This document shows, piece by piece, positions 17,404 through 26,794 of a stretch of DNA of 64,000 nucleotides. A model generated the notes under the pieces. That model was not told where the DNA came from and did no database searches. It saw only the letters and a program-made list of their open reading frames with translations. This DNA is from Lachnospiraceae bacterium (GTDB taxonomy: Bacteria > Bacillota > Clostridia > Lachnospirales > Lachnospiraceae). Location of the stretch: contig JAAUZE010000003.1 in assembly GCA_014804755.1 (NCBI GenBank), positions 242,839-306,838 on the forward strand, written 5' to 3'. The translations under genes and the position numbers were made by a program. Numbering within the stretch: position 1 is the first letter of the stretch; each line of letters begins with the position of its first letter.

Positions 17404-19473
17404 ATGAAAAACTTATTATTAAAAAGGTATCTGATTTTGGGATTATTGATCGCATTTGGCGGGGCAGGCGTTTTAGCAGGATGTGGGAAAAAAGAATATC
17501 AGCAGGAAGGCAGCGCGTCTGTCGGACAGGATTTCTCTGGTGAAGAGGAATATCCGCAGAAAAATGGGGAGCCTGTTGAACAGAATTTCTCTATCGGGGA
17601 GGAATTGCAGTGGAAATCAGATTTCGGCTGGCAGTATTTTCCACAGGAGGAAAGTGCGGACAGTGAGCTGGCAGGGTGTTTTAAAGCGGAAACAAATAGC
17701 TTGCGGGATGGTGATGTGATAGAGGTTTACCATGATGTGTTGTCGGAAGAGGCATTCTTTGCGTTGATAAACAGTCAGGCAAAAGACTTGACGGAAGAAT
17801 ATCCGGACAAAAGAGTGTTTTGCCGGGTAAATTGCAGTACGGAAATAGACCAGTTTGTTCAACTGGATACAGAAATGATGCACCGGATGTATCTTAGGAT
17901 GAATGACAGCGTTTATATTTTGTATACAGAGATGGAGAGGGAAAAATGGCAGGATTTTCTGGAAGCGTGGCTGTTTACATCCAATCTGCAATGGAATGAG
18001 GCAGCAGTGTTAAATGAAAATGGGACTGTGGAGGATCACTTTGACTACTCAAAAGATTATATACCGAAAAGTTTATGGAACTATTTCCAATATGAAGGAA
18101 ATTGTATGAGAGTAGATGCGAATATCCTTCTTTTTCACAGGCAGAAAGACGGATTTTACTTCAAACTGGAATGGGGAGATGAGGAGGAAAAATGCGTGGA
18201 GGAAGTAGTTTTGCACTCTGCAGACATTGATTTAGAGCATGATAGTTGGGAAGAAGCAGTTTCCTATTTTGAGAATAGGTATCCAGACATGAACAGTTTG
18301 GAAGCATATCTTTATGGAGAACGTACACTCTGGAATTTTGAGGGAGAGATATCGGATTCAGTTTTCTACAAAGTGGAAGAGTCGGAAGTCAGTCATGGAT
18401 TTTTTCAACAAAATGGCAAGACGTTTGAAGTTCTCAGTCAGGGAAAGTCAGGCTATCATAATATGGTTGATACAATGAGAAGTAATACGGGTTACGATTA
18501 TAATGCCTGTCTTTTATGGGAACGGGAAGAAGATGGCAGTATGGCATATGAAGATAATCTGGAGGGAAACTATTCTTATGTCATAGATTTGGGAAGTGAA
18601 AAGATCGTGCGAATTCAGGCAGAAATCATGGAAATAGAGGAAGGTGAACTGAGCAATGTTATTTACGGAGTGAAGATCGTTGACGAAAAAGAGAATCAAG
18701 TATTGCAAGAGTTGGAAGTAAACTCTTCCTATTCGCATGAATCGCCTTTTTCTTTTGAAGATTTTAATGCGGACGGCTATCTCGACCTTACTGTGGAATA
18801 TTTTTATGGGGCAAACGGCGGCACGGCAAGTCATTATATTTTCAGCCCGTCCAAAGAGGAATTTGTAGAGTTGGATTCGGAGCTTGATTATTTTGGAATG
18901 TATGGTGTAGACAGCGAAACAAGAAGACTGTATATGCACTATCATGGTTCGGCAATCAGCGGTACGGAAATCACCTATCAGTGGAAAAATGAGATGGACT
19001 ATGAAAAGATAAGACAGTTTGACCATGATAGTGTGGACGATGGCGTGCAGGTAACCATTCTCCGTTATGAAAACGGAAAGGAGGAGACACTTTCCGATTA
19101 TCTGTATTCAGAGGAAGAATATATCGAGCGTTTAAGTGATATCTGGGGTACATATGAAGAGGATTTTATCTGGGAAAAAGAAGTAACTGACCGGACTACC
19201 GGGAAAAAGTATACGATCCGCTATGCGGAGGTTTTTCTTCCGCTGGAAGCGGAGATGAATAATGGAATATATTATGACGGACGGATTTATGTTTATGATG
19301 AGGACACTTATCTGGTCAGTGTGACGCATTCGGAGATTATTGACCAGTCAGAAAGTATTGAATGGGAAGATGGTGGTGAGGATACGGAGCCGATGATGGT
19401 TATTCATTATACGGAAGGCGGTTATTCGGGGTATTATCTGCGGGGGCTGATTGTGCCGGATTATAATGAATAA
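17404..19473 (+). CDS. Large putative lipoprotein with an FG-GAP/VCBS-like motif
   Basis: About 689 residues from the ATG preceded by AGGTGG. A signal peptide with lipobox LAGC (VLAGCGKK) predicts lipid attachment on the outer membrane face. A low-complexity linker (repeated FSGEEEYPQKNGEPVEQ-like segments) follows. The rest is acidic, with one calcium-loop-like repeat FEDFNADGYLDLTVEY near residue 450, typical of FG-GAP/VCBS proteins. No catalytic motif recognised. It sits alone between the two 34-bp repeats, so it may have arrived with that segment. Confidence 0.75.
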   Translation: MKNLLLKRYLILGLLIAFGGAGVLAGCGKKEYQQEGSASVGQDFSGEEEYPQKNGEPVEQNFSIGEELQWKSDFGWQYFPQEESADSELAGCFKAETNSLRDGDVIEVYHDVLSEEAFFALINSQAKDLTEEYPDKRVFCRVNCSTEIDQFVQLDTEMMHRMYLRMNDSVYILYTEMEREKWQDFLEAWLFTSNLQWNEAAVLNENGTVEDHFDYSKDYIPKSLWNYFQYEGNCMRVDANILLFHRQKDGFYFKLEWGDEEEKCVEEVVLHSADIDLEHDSWEEAVSYFENRYPDMNSLEAYLYGERTLWNFEGEISDSVFYKVEESEVSHGFFQQNGKTFEVLSQGKSGYHNMVDTMRSNTGYDYNACLLWEREEDGSMAYEDNLEGNYSYVIDLGSEKIVRIQAEIMEIEEGELSNVIYGVKIVDEKENQVLQELEVNSSYSHESPFSFEDFNADGYLDLTVEYFYGANGGTASHYIFSPSKEEFVELDSELDYFGMYGVDSETRRLYMHYHGSAISGTEITYQWKNEMDYEKIRQFDHDSVDDGVQVTILRYENGKEETLSDYLYSEEEYIERLSDIWGTYEEDFIWEKEVTDRTTGKKYTIRYAEVFLPLEAEMNNGIYYDGRIYVYDEDTYLVSVTHSEIIDQSESIEWEDGGEDTEPMMVIHYTEGGYSGYYLRGLIVPDYNE

Positions 19474-19979
19474 AATATGGTCTGGGATAAAATCGGAAGT
19501 ATAAATTGGTAGAGGGCAAAACTGCGAAAAGTATCTTGTTAAGGTTATAAGCTCGGGGAAGTCGTGCGAAGCACACCCTAAAGTTGAAATACTAGGAAAA
19601 GATACCTAGAGATAGGTGTTGTGTGTGACAGTGCGGGTGGGGTTGCCATACGGTTAGAATGACCAAATAGGCGGTCTGACAAAATTCCGAATGTACGACT
19701 CTAAACGAATGGCTGGTAGAAAAGCCAGTGTACCAATGGGTACGTAGGTGGGGTAAAGTAAAAGTTGTTAGTATGAAATACCCTCTGTGTTTACAGGACA
19801 CTGGTATCTTGAGAGAACTCTTGAAGATAATACTTGCAGGGCTAAAGGAATGACCTAAGTGGTAACAATCCTAAGTTATGTGGAACGTGGAAAGCAACCA
19901 ATACGGGAGCTGACTGTATCAGCGATAAAGTACCGTAGTTGTATCGAAAATGAAAAGGCTGAAAGAACCTTTTCTACAA
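19474..19979 (+). ncRNA. Gene-free 0.5-kb stretch, probable group II intron 5' (domain I) remnant or other structured RNA
   Basis: No credible protein is encoded on either strand. The stretch is dense in short inverted pairs and purine-rich loops: CTAGGAAAAGATACCTAG (19591-19608), GGCTGGTAGAAAAGCCAG near 19710, and GATACGG-like arms around 19905-19935. A GTGCG start near 19564, the sequence AAGTTATGTGGAACGTGGAA and AGCTGACTGTATCAGCGAT resemble domain I of bacterial group II introns. No domain V/VI hairpin and no reverse-transcriptase frame are present, so it would be a truncated 5' piece. The resemblance is from memory, not a search. Confidence 0.45.
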
Positions 19980-20013
19980 TTGAATTAAAATTGAGACGAA
20001 CGATCTGAGAGCG
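19980..20013 (+). repeat. 34-bp direct repeat, copy 2
   Basis: Identical to 17259-17292, the end of the Nudix gene. Here it is not in a gene; it ends the RNA-like remnant and lies 32 bases before the VOC gene, whose leader (GCGGCAAAGAGCAGGAATGGGGG) continues from it. Confidence 0.9.
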
Positions 20014-20045
20014 GCAAAGAGCAGGAATGGGGGAGCTAAAGACCG

Positions 20046-20408
20046 ATGAAACTAAAAAATATACTGATTGTTGTGAAAGATATAGAAAGATCAAGGCAAT
20101 TTTATCATGATCTGTTTGGTCTTGAGATGATACTGGACAATGACGGTAATATGATTTTAACAGAAGGTCTCGTACTTCAGAATGAAAAAATATGGAAAGA
20201 GTTTATCGGAAGAGAGATTATCCCGGAGAATCACTCCTGCGAACTCTATTTTGAGGAAAGAGATTTGGAAACGTTTGTTCAAAAACTGGAAAAGCTGTAT
20301 CCTTCCATTCAATATGTCAATCGACTTATGACGCATAGCTGGGGACAGAAAGTGATCCGCTTTTATGATCCGGATGGCAATTTGATCGAAGTGGGGACAC
20401 CAAGGTAA
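20046..20408 (+). CDS. VOC-family (glyoxalase-like) protein
   Basis: A 120-residue vicinal-oxygen-chelate fold: strand 1 MKLKNILIVVKDIERSRQFYHDLFGLEM, central strand SCELYFEERD and final KVIRFYDPDGNLIEVG, where the Glu is a usual metal ligand. Members include glyoxalases and antibiotic-binding or thiol-transfer resistance proteins; the function here is open. GGGGGAG site 9 bases upstream. Confidence 0.85.
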   Translation: MKLKNILIVVKDIERSRQFYHDLFGLEMILDNDGNMILTEGLVLQNEKIWKEFIGREIIPENHSCELYFEERDLETFVQKLEKLYPSIQYVNRLMTHSWGQKVIRFYDPDGNLIEVGTPR

Positions 20409-20485
20409 TGGGACAGGAAGCGGTATAGAACAGCAAACGATAAATTGATGGGGAGAAAAGCAGTGAATTTGGGGAGGGTGGATAG

Positions 20486-20944
20486 ATGAATCTGAAGGTT
20501 GTAAGATATACAAAAGATAAAATACCGGATGTGTTGGATTTTGAAAGAAGGCTGAGGGAAGAGGAAGACTTTTGGGGTTGGGAAATTAATGATGACTATA
20601 TTCAGGCTGTTGAGCGAAGCTTTGACGATCGTGCGTTTGCCGATTCCGTTTCTCTGCTGGCCTATGAGGATGACGCAGTAATTGGAAGAATCGATTCCAC
20701 AATGATTGCAAGTCATTTCGACGGTTCAAAAAAGGCATATCTGGATTGGATCTGTGTGATAAAAAGCTATCGGCATCGGGGAGTTGCACAACGATTGCTG
20801 GCGGCGTTAAGAGAGATTCTTAAGAATTATCATATCGATACGCTGATCGCGCTGACTGCGGCAAATGAAGAAGCACAGCGTTTTTATAAGCAAGTTCCAA
20901 ACTCTAAAATGCGGGATGTCGGTATTTGGATTGACATTGTATAA
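20486..20944 (+). CDS. GNAT-family N-acetyltransferase
   Basis: A 152-residue GNAT with acetyl-CoA pyrophosphate loop YRHRGVAQRLLAAL and following helix. The first strand and acceptor side (YTKDKIPDVLDFERRLREEEDFWGWEI) are unlike the other GNATs here, so the acceptor differs. GGGAGGGTGGATAG precedes the start. Confidence 0.85.
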   Translation: MNLKVVRYTKDKIPDVLDFERRLREEEDFWGWEINDDYIQAVERSFDDRAFADSVSLLAYEDDAVIGRIDSTMIASHFDGSKKAYLDWICVIKSYRHRGVAQRLLAALREILKNYHIDTLIALTAANEEAQRFYKQVPNSKMRDVGIWIDIV

Positions 20945-21003
20945 CGATCAGCTGATCGGAGAGCGGGACAGGGAAACGGATTGAATCTAAGGAGACAATT
21001 TCA

Positions 21004-21465
21004 ATGGACTTTAAGAGAACGGACGGTAAGAATCAGGATTTTATAGAGAATTGCAGACTTCTGGATATGGATCTGGATAGGCGTGTTGGGAAAGTGGTAA
21101 AAAGAGAAAAGTATCAGAAATATAATCAACTGGATGAAATACAGGAAGCGATCGTGGTTTATGATGATCATAAGGCGATCGGCGGCGGTGCGATCAGAAG
21201 ATATGATGATGAAAACGTGGAATTAAAGAGAGTGTTTATCCATACGGAATATCAAGGACAGGGTATCGGAAGTAAACTGGTTTCCCTGCTGATCGAATGG
21301 GCCATGGAATTGGGATACCAAAGAATGATTCTGGAAACGGGGGAGTTGTTAGCAGAATCCTGTGCCGTATATAGAAAGCTGGGCTTTGAAGTCATACCCA
21401 ATTACGGTCCCTATGTGAATATGCCGGAATCATTGTGTATGGCAAAGGATTTGAAAGGAAATTGA
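21004..21465 (+). CDS. GNAT-family N-acetyltransferase
   Basis: A 153-residue GNAT; acetyl-CoA loop [20 protein letters not shown] and [35 protein letters not shown], a common pattern of small-molecule or amino-acid acetyltransferases. Stop is 1 base before the next gene's start codon, so the two are likely co-translated. Confidence 0.85.
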   Translation: MDFKRTDGKNQDFIENCRLLDMDLDRRVGKVVKREKYQKYNQLDEIQEAIVVYDDHKAIGGGAIRRYDDENVELKRVFIHTEYQGQGIGSKLVSLLIEWAMELGYQRMILETGELLAESCAVYRKLGFEVIPNYGPYVNMPESLCMAKDLKGN

Positions 21466-21466
21466 C

Positions 21467-21718
21467 ATGTCAAAGGTAAAACTTACGATAACCGGCAGTA
21501 ACTGTAGATGCGGTTATTTCAAAAAAGGTCAGGAATACATTGTCAAGGATTTATGCCCTCCATTGTGCCATGAATTATGGAATACCATCTATCCCTTTGT
21601 TTATGCGTTGCAAAATGGAGCTGAGCTGGACTATGGGAATGCCCGCGCGAAGATGTTTGACGCAAAATGCCCGGATGGAGGCAGAGTGAGTATTCATGGA
21701 GAAATCATGGAAGATTAG
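21467..21718 (+). CDS. TIGR04076-type small cysteine-containing protein
   Basis: 83 residues with ITGSNCRCGYFKKGQEYIV, LCPPLCHELW and a final CPDGGRVSIHGEI. These cysteine positions match the small TIGR04076 family, whose function is unknown (possible metal binding). Starts 1 base after the GNAT stop. Confidence 0.75.
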   Translation: MSKVKLTITGSNCRCGYFKKGQEYIVKDLCPPLCHELWNTIYPFVYALQNGAELDYGNARAKMFDAKCPDGGRVSIHGEIMED

Positions 21719-21747
21719 TAATCTCGGAATTTTACGGAGGTAGTGGC

Positions 21748-22413
21748 ATGGGTTGGCAAAGTTATCCATTTTTGGTCACACCAAAAGAGCTTAGAACAGC
21801 ATGTGAGCCTTTTAAGCTGGTTGTAGACAATACTTGTGTACCGATTGATTACACAGATACACCCATTGAAGATTTCCTCAAAAATTATTCTTTGTTATAT
21901 GAACTATTAATCGGTGGTGAGGTTCTTAATGGGAAAACGCACGGTAAGTTATTGAAACAAATTGCGATTACAACAAATTTGTCGGCAGTTAAATTCAGCA
22001 GAGGACATGAACTTGATGGGAAAATGGTCAAATCCGTGATTTTTGATAAATCAATAAGTCCTATGCCGTATCTCTCGCCGTTCACGTTTGTGACATACTG
22101 CGAAAATGATAAAATAAATGTCAGTACAAGAGCTTCCTATATGATGTATACAGATGTTGTATTCGGTTATGAGATCAGTTTTTGCAAGTTCAGCCAGAGT
22201 GATGTGGATTATTATGGGCTTTCAAGTGAAAAAGAATTTAAGACCTATCCTGACTATGAGCTATTTAAGAAAAGCATTGCTAAAATTACAAAACCACTTA
22301 GATTCAGGCTGAATGGGATAGTGAAAAAAACTTCGATCAGAATCAGCGATGAAGTAAAGATGCATTTGCCTAATCTTTATTGTATTAAGAGTAACGGGAT
22401 AGAAATTTTATAA
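21748..22413 (+). CDS. Unknown protein, 221 residues
   Basis: Starts at the ATG 8 bases after GGAGG (MGWQSYPFLVTPKELRTAC); the frame is open 27 codons further upstream but overlaps the preceding gene. It reads as soluble, mixed alpha/beta, with no membrane segment or catalytic motif that I recognise. AT-rich and in line with its neighbours. Confidence 0.6.
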   Translation: MGWQSYPFLVTPKELRTACEPFKLVVDNTCVPIDYTDTPIEDFLKNYSLLYELLIGGEVLNGKTHGKLLKQIAITTNLSAVKFSRGHELDGKMVKSVIFDKSISPMPYLSPFTFVTYCENDKINVSTRASYMMYTDVVFGYEISFCKFSQSDVDYYGLSSEKEFKTYPDYELFKKSIAKITKPLRFRLNGIVKKTSIRISDEVKMHLPNLYCIKSNGIEIL

Positions 22414-22511
22414 ATTTATATTTATCGGTAAGTTACTTAGAGTGAAGATCGGGATTAGAAGAAGTTATGTAAACGTACATTGAAATGCACAGAATAAAAA
22501 GGAGTCTTCTA

Positions 22512-23294
22512 ATGGAAATAGTATTTACGAATCCCGGCGTGGATTATATGATTCATCAAATCATGGAATTTCAGGGCGAAGAGGAAACGGCTTTTTGGAG
22601 TGATTCGCTGTATCATTTCTTTCCGCAGCTTGATAGGGCGCATACGACCACTCTGTCTTTCGCTGAAAAGAAAAAATACATAGACGGTGTTCTTCGTAAG
22701 GTCTATGTAGAACTGGAAGATACAATAAACGAAAAGACAGTGTTATATTCGCAGCATTGGAAAAATTGCAAAGCTCGGATTAGTGAGGCTTTATCGGAGG
22801 CTTTTGAGGTCGATTGCAGCACCTTATTCAATGATCTGCATTGTAATGTCAGTATGAATCCCGTCGGACCCCGCTTCCTGCGAGAACATAGTTTTGATGT
22901 TTTTTATTTGAATAGTGAGAGAGGGGCTATTGGTTCGAGCATCCATGAAATCATACATTTTGTGTGGTTTTATGTGTGGAATGATTTGTTTGGTGATAGC
23001 TATGACGAATATGAGCGCCCTTCTTTGAAATGGATTCTCAGCGAAATGGTAGTGGAATCTGTGATGAAAGACCCAAGACTCAGTGATATTAATCCATATT
23101 TTCCAAGAGAAAATGGCGGCTGTATTTATCCATACTTTTTTGACATGGTGGTAAATGATTCTTTGATTCTTGATACCCTTGATGAAATGTACCGAAGTCG
23201 GAATATTCGAGAATTTATGAAAACCAGCTATGCCTATTGCCAACAGCATGAAGTGGAAATCAGAAACCATATTCAAAAGTCTGAAAACAAATAA
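22512..23294 (+). CDS. Putative metallopeptidase-like protein (HExxH motif)
   Basis: 260 residues. AAGGAG is 8 bases before the chosen ATG. It contains IGSSIHEIIHFVWF, with H145-E146-x-x-H149, the zincin motif, and ILSEMVVESVM (E178/E182) about 30 residues later, where a gluzincin third ligand would be. This makes a zinc peptidase plausible, but I do not recognise the family and there is no signal peptide. The downstream LD-carboxypeptidase starts 52 bases after the stop. Confidence 0.6.
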   Translation: MEIVFTNPGVDYMIHQIMEFQGEEETAFWSDSLYHFFPQLDRAHTTTLSFAEKKKYIDGVLRKVYVELEDTINEKTVLYSQHWKNCKARISEALSEAFEVDCSTLFNDLHCNVSMNPVGPRFLREHSFDVFYLNSERGAIGSSIHEIIHFVWFYVWNDLFGDSYDEYERPSLKWILSEMVVESVMKDPRLSDINPYFPRENGGCIYPYFFDMVVNDSLILDTLDEMYRSRNIREFMKTSYAYCQQHEVEIRNHIQKSENK

Positions 23295-23346
23295 ATTGAT
23301 AACTCCTGATTTGTCTAACAGAGGGATAGAGAGAAGGCGAAAAAAT

Positions 23347-24279
23347 ATGATTCCCAATAGATTAAAATATGGCGATGAAATACGAGTAATTGCACCATCG
23401 GGCAGTCTTTCAAGAGTGAGAAAAGATATTTATGATCATGCGCTTTCTTACTTAGAATCGCAGGGATTTAAAATAACATTCTCAAAGAATAGCCGGGAAA
23501 TGAATGAATTTCATTCTTCTTCTGTTTCATCAAGAGTAGATGATATTCATGATGCGTTCAAGGATAAGAATGTAAAGATGATGATTACCTGTATCGGTGG
23601 ATTCAATGTGAATCAGATTTTGAAGTGCTTAGAATATGATTTAATTGAAGCAAATCCAAAGATATTGTGTGGTTATTCGGATATTACGGCATTGTTACAT
23701 GCAGTATATGCGAGAACCGGATTAGTTACGTATCATGGACCGCATTTTAGTACGTTTGGCTTTGATAAAGAGGCAGAATTTACGCAAAAGTATTTCTTTG
23801 ATTGTATCATGAAAGAGGAATGTATTTCCATATGTCCTTCTAATACTGCAAAAGAATATGATGTCATTCAAGAAGGCTGTTGTGAGGGAGAAATCTTAGG
23901 CGGAAATTTATGTACATTAAATCTGTTGCAGGGCACACCATATATGCCTGATTTAGAAAATAAAGTATTGTTTATTGAAGATGATAATATTATGGGAGAT
24001 TATTTTGTATATGAATTTGATCGTAATTTACAATCTTTATTACAGGTGACAGGCGCAGAATCTATCAAAGGAGTTGTGTTTGGCAGATTTGATGAGAGCT
24101 GTAAATTAGATAAAGAAATCATGAAAAAGGTGATAAAAGATAAAGTTGCTCCCAATATTCCTGTTGTTTTTGGTGTTGATTTCGGACATGTATTTCCAAT
24201 GATTACGTATCCGATTGGCGGAAAAGTACAAATCAAAGCAAAGAGTGGCAAAATAGATATTCAAATAATGGAACACTAA
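23347..24279 (+). CDS. S66-family LD-carboxypeptidase / MccF-like protein
   Basis: 310 residues from the ATG in a GAGAAGGCGAAAAAAT context. The serine nucleophile is in CGYSDITALLHA (S111) and the protein opens with KYGDEIRVIAPSGSL; the FIEDDNIMGDY and GVDFGHVFPMITYPIGG segments carry the Glu and His of the Ser-Glu-His triad. The family includes murein LD-carboxypeptidase and MccF, which cleaves microcin C. In this context of resistance-like genes an MccF-type detoxification role is reasonable but unproven. Confidence 0.85.
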   Translation: MIPNRLKYGDEIRVIAPSGSLSRVRKDIYDHALSYLESQGFKITFSKNSREMNEFHSSSVSSRVDDIHDAFKDKNVKMMITCIGGFNVNQILKCLEYDLIEANPKILCGYSDITALLHAVYARTGLVTYHGPHFSTFGFDKEAEFTQKYFFDCIMKEECISICPSNTAKEYDVIQEGCCEGEILGGNLCTLNLLQGTPYMPDLENKVLFIEDDNIMGDYFVYEFDRNLQSLLQVTGAESIKGVVFGRFDESCKLDKEIMKKVIKDKVAPNIPVVFGVDFGHVFPMITYPIGGKVQIKAKSGKIDIQIMEH

Positions 24280-24479
24280 AGCATTTTGGTCCATGTACTT
24301 ATGTAAAAGGAGTATATGGACTTTTTTTACCTTAAAACAGCTAAACTTTCGTAGCGGGCATACAGTTGGATGAAACTGGATATACTACAAAAACAATGAA
24401 ACAGTAAGTTTTTGAACATTGATGACACAAAGTTGAAAAAAAGAGAGATTTGTGTTATCCTATCTTCAGAGGTGGTGTT

Positions 24480-25802
24480 ATGTTAAAAAAACAAGCTCAA
24501 CTAAAAAAACGTGATTTATATTTAAATCGGTTGATCGCTTTTCAGGATACGGATTTAGTGAAGATTATTACCGGAATACGCCGTTGCGGGAAATCGAGTT
24601 TGATGAAATTGATGGTTCAGCACTTAAAAGAAAATGGTGTGGCTTCCGAACAGATCATTCAGATAAATTTTGAGTCAATTGAGTTTCGAAAGATGTCAAC
24701 TGCAGATCTATATCAGTATGTTAAAATACGAATGCCGGATGACAAAAAAACATACTTATTTTTTGACGAAATACAGCGCGTTGGGGATTGGCAGGATGCG
24801 ATCAATTCATTTCGGGTAGATTTTGACTGTGATATTTATGTGACGGGTTCTAATGCTTATTTACTTTCTTCGGAATATGCCACCTATTTAGCCGGACGAT
24901 ATGTTGAGATCAAGATGCTGCCTTTATCATTTAAGGAATTTCTTGACTTTCATGGGTATGAAATAAAAGAAAAACAAAGTCCTACAGGAGAATTGCGTAA
25001 GCGTATTTACGATGTGGAGGGTGAGAATTATGACCCCAAGGAACTTTTCGAAGCTTATATGAAGTTTGGTGGAATGCCAAGTATTGCAGATATAGGTCTT
25101 GATACAGATAAAGTGCTTGCGTTGTTGGATGGTGTTTACTCGACAGTAGTAATGCGCGATATTTTGGAGCGGGAGAAACGGCGTGGACAAAGACAGATAA
25201 CGGATGCTGAGCTCCTTCGAAAAATCATTATGTTTTTAGCGGATAACATTGGTAATAACACATCCATCACCTCTATTGGAAACACATTAGTTACTGAAAA
25301 ACTGATTGATACTGATAAGAGAAATGGGAAACCGGCAGTTCAGACAATACAGGCATATGTAGGTGCGCTATTGGAGTCTTATATCTTTTATGAGATCAAG
25401 CGCTTTGATATTAAGGGGAAAGAGTACCTAAGAACATTAGGAAAATACTATATTGTAGATATCGGCTTGAGAAATTATCTGTTGGGTTTTCGGGATGTAG
25501 ATACAGGGCACTGTATTGAAAATATTGTATATTTCGAGCTGCTTAGGAGAGGTTATGATGTGGCAATCGGCAAAATCGGTGACAATGAGGTTGATTTTAT
25601 AGCTGCCAATGTCAAAGAAAAAATATACTTCCAAGTAACAGAATCTATGAATGATCCTTCAACCAGAGAAAGAGAATTGGCACCGCTCCAAAAAATCCGC
25701 GACAATTATGAAAAAGTTGTGATTGCGGGAGAATGTGATAATCCGGTAACGCAGGATGGAATAAAAATTGTTAAGTTGACAGATTTCCTGTTAAAAGAGT
25801 AA
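24480..25802 (+). CDS. AAA ATPase with DUF4143 (archaeal-type ATPase family)
   Basis: 440 residues from the ATG following AGAGGTGG. Walker A GIRRCGKSSLMK near residue 30, Walker B YLFFDEIQRV near 90, sensor VTGSNAYLLSSEYATYLAGRY, then a DUF4143 C-terminal domain with the PD-(D/E)xK-like stretch (GDNEVDFIAANVKEKIYFQV). These ATPases are very common in Clostridia, Bacteroides and archaea, often in variable regions; the function is unknown. Strongly AT-rich. Confidence 0.9.
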   Translation: MLKKQAQLKKRDLYLNRLIAFQDTDLVKIITGIRRCGKSSLMKLMVQHLKENGVASEQIIQINFESIEFRKMSTADLYQYVKIRMPDDKKTYLFFDEIQRVGDWQDAINSFRVDFDCDIYVTGSNAYLLSSEYATYLAGRYVEIKMLPLSFKEFLDFHGYEIKEKQSPTGELRKRIYDVEGENYDPKELFEAYMKFGGMPSIADIGLDTDKVLALLDGVYSTVVMRDILEREKRRGQRQITDAELLRKIIMFLADNIGNNTSITSIGNTLVTEKLIDTDKRNGKPAVQTIQAYVGALLESYIFYEIKRFDIKGKEYLRTLGKYYIVDIGLRNYLLGFRDVDTGHCIENIVYFELLRRGYDVAIGKIGDNEVDFIAANVKEKIYFQVTESMNDPSTRERELAPLQKIRDNYEKVVIAGECDNPVTQDGIKIVKLTDFLLKE

Positions 25803-25975
25803 GTAAATCAATTTACCTATTCCGGTATATTTTATGTTATACTGTTTCATATGATTTGGTTCCCTTATTTTTCCGTTTGTTCGGGATTTATGGGGGAATG
25901 AAAGATTAGGTTAATTCCTTACCGGCTGTAAGGGGCATTAACCAAAAATAGATTGTAGTAGAAAGGAATTGCTCA
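25803..25975 (+). promoter_or_regulatory. Leader region of the ABC transporter with a stem-loop
   Basis: GTTATACTG near 25837 is a -10-like box. A two-part hairpin follows: GGTTAAT (25917-) with ATTAACC, and inside it CCTTAC with GTAAGG. It has no T-run, so it is not an obvious terminator. GAAAGGAATTG is the ribosome site. Confidence 0.4.
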
Positions 25976-26794
25976 ATGATTACCCTGGACAACATCACAA
26001 AAGAATACAATCAAAAAATCGTTTTACATGACATCAGTATGATCATCGAGCAGGGACAGTCCATTGCCTTTACCGGACATAACGGATGTGGGAAAAGTAC
26101 CTTGTTAAAAATGATTGCAGGTTTAGTACGACCAACAAAAGGAAATGTAAATTATGAGCGATCATTCCAGTTTCATTACGTACCGGAACATTTTCCACAA
26201 ATGCAGTTAACTGCAGAAAGCTATTTATTCAGTCAGGGAAAAATGGAGGGAATCGAGGAGATAGAATTAAAAAAACGAATGCAAAGCTTATCTCAAGATT
26301 TCTTTTTTCAATCCATGTTGAAAACTCCTATGAAACGCTTGTCAAAAGGAAGTTTGCAAAAAGTTGGCGTGATACAGGCGTTGCTTAAGGATCCGGATAT
26401 ATTGCTGCTGGACGAACCGCTTTCCGGTCAGGATATCGCATCGCAGCAGGTGTTTATTGATAAGATGAATGTGTTACGAAAAAACGGGGTTGTGATTCTG
26501 ATGGCCTGTCATGAACCATATCTAATTGATGCAATTTCAGATTGTGTGTATCAGTTGGATGATGGTTTATTAACTTTGGTGAGCAAACACAGTATAAAAG
26601 AAAAAACGTGGTATGTTTTAAGATTTACAAATGGAAATGAGTGTTCTGTACCGGAACGATGGAAAGGGCATTTGCAGTATGTTGAAAATGGATGCATCCT
26701 TCGTGTAGAAGAGAAAGACTGTAATATTGCGAGTATGGAAATGCTACAGGCAGGATGGAACTTGAGAGGCATGATGAATGAAAGCGATATGTGA
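25976..26794 (+). CDS. ABC transporter ATP-binding protein
   Basis: 272 residues. Walker A GHNGCGKSTLLK, signature RLSKGSLQKVGVIQALL, Walker B ILLLDEPLSGQD and switch His in MACHEPYL. The last 60 residues (SIKEKTWYVLRFTNGNECSVP...) form an accessory domain as in CcmA/drug-type ABC-2 transporters. It overlaps the permease start by 17 bases. Confidence 0.9.
   Translation: MITLDNITKEYNQKIVLHDISMIIEQGQSIAFTGHNGCGKSTLLKMIAGLVRPTKGNVNYERSFQFHYVPEHFPQMQLTAESYLFSQGKMEGIEEIELKKRMQSLSQDFFFQSMLKTPMKRLSKGSLQKVGVIQALLKDPDILLLDEPLSGQDIASQQVFIDKMNVLRKNGVVILMACHEPYLIDAISDCVYQLDDGLLTLVSKHSIKEKTWYVLRFTNGNECSVPERWKGHLQYVENGCILRVEEKDCNIASMEMLQAGWNLRGMMNESDM

Noticed and set aside
19474..19979. IscB-associated omega RNA/HEARO
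   Set aside because: No IscB or HNH gene nearby and the motif pattern fits intron domain I better.
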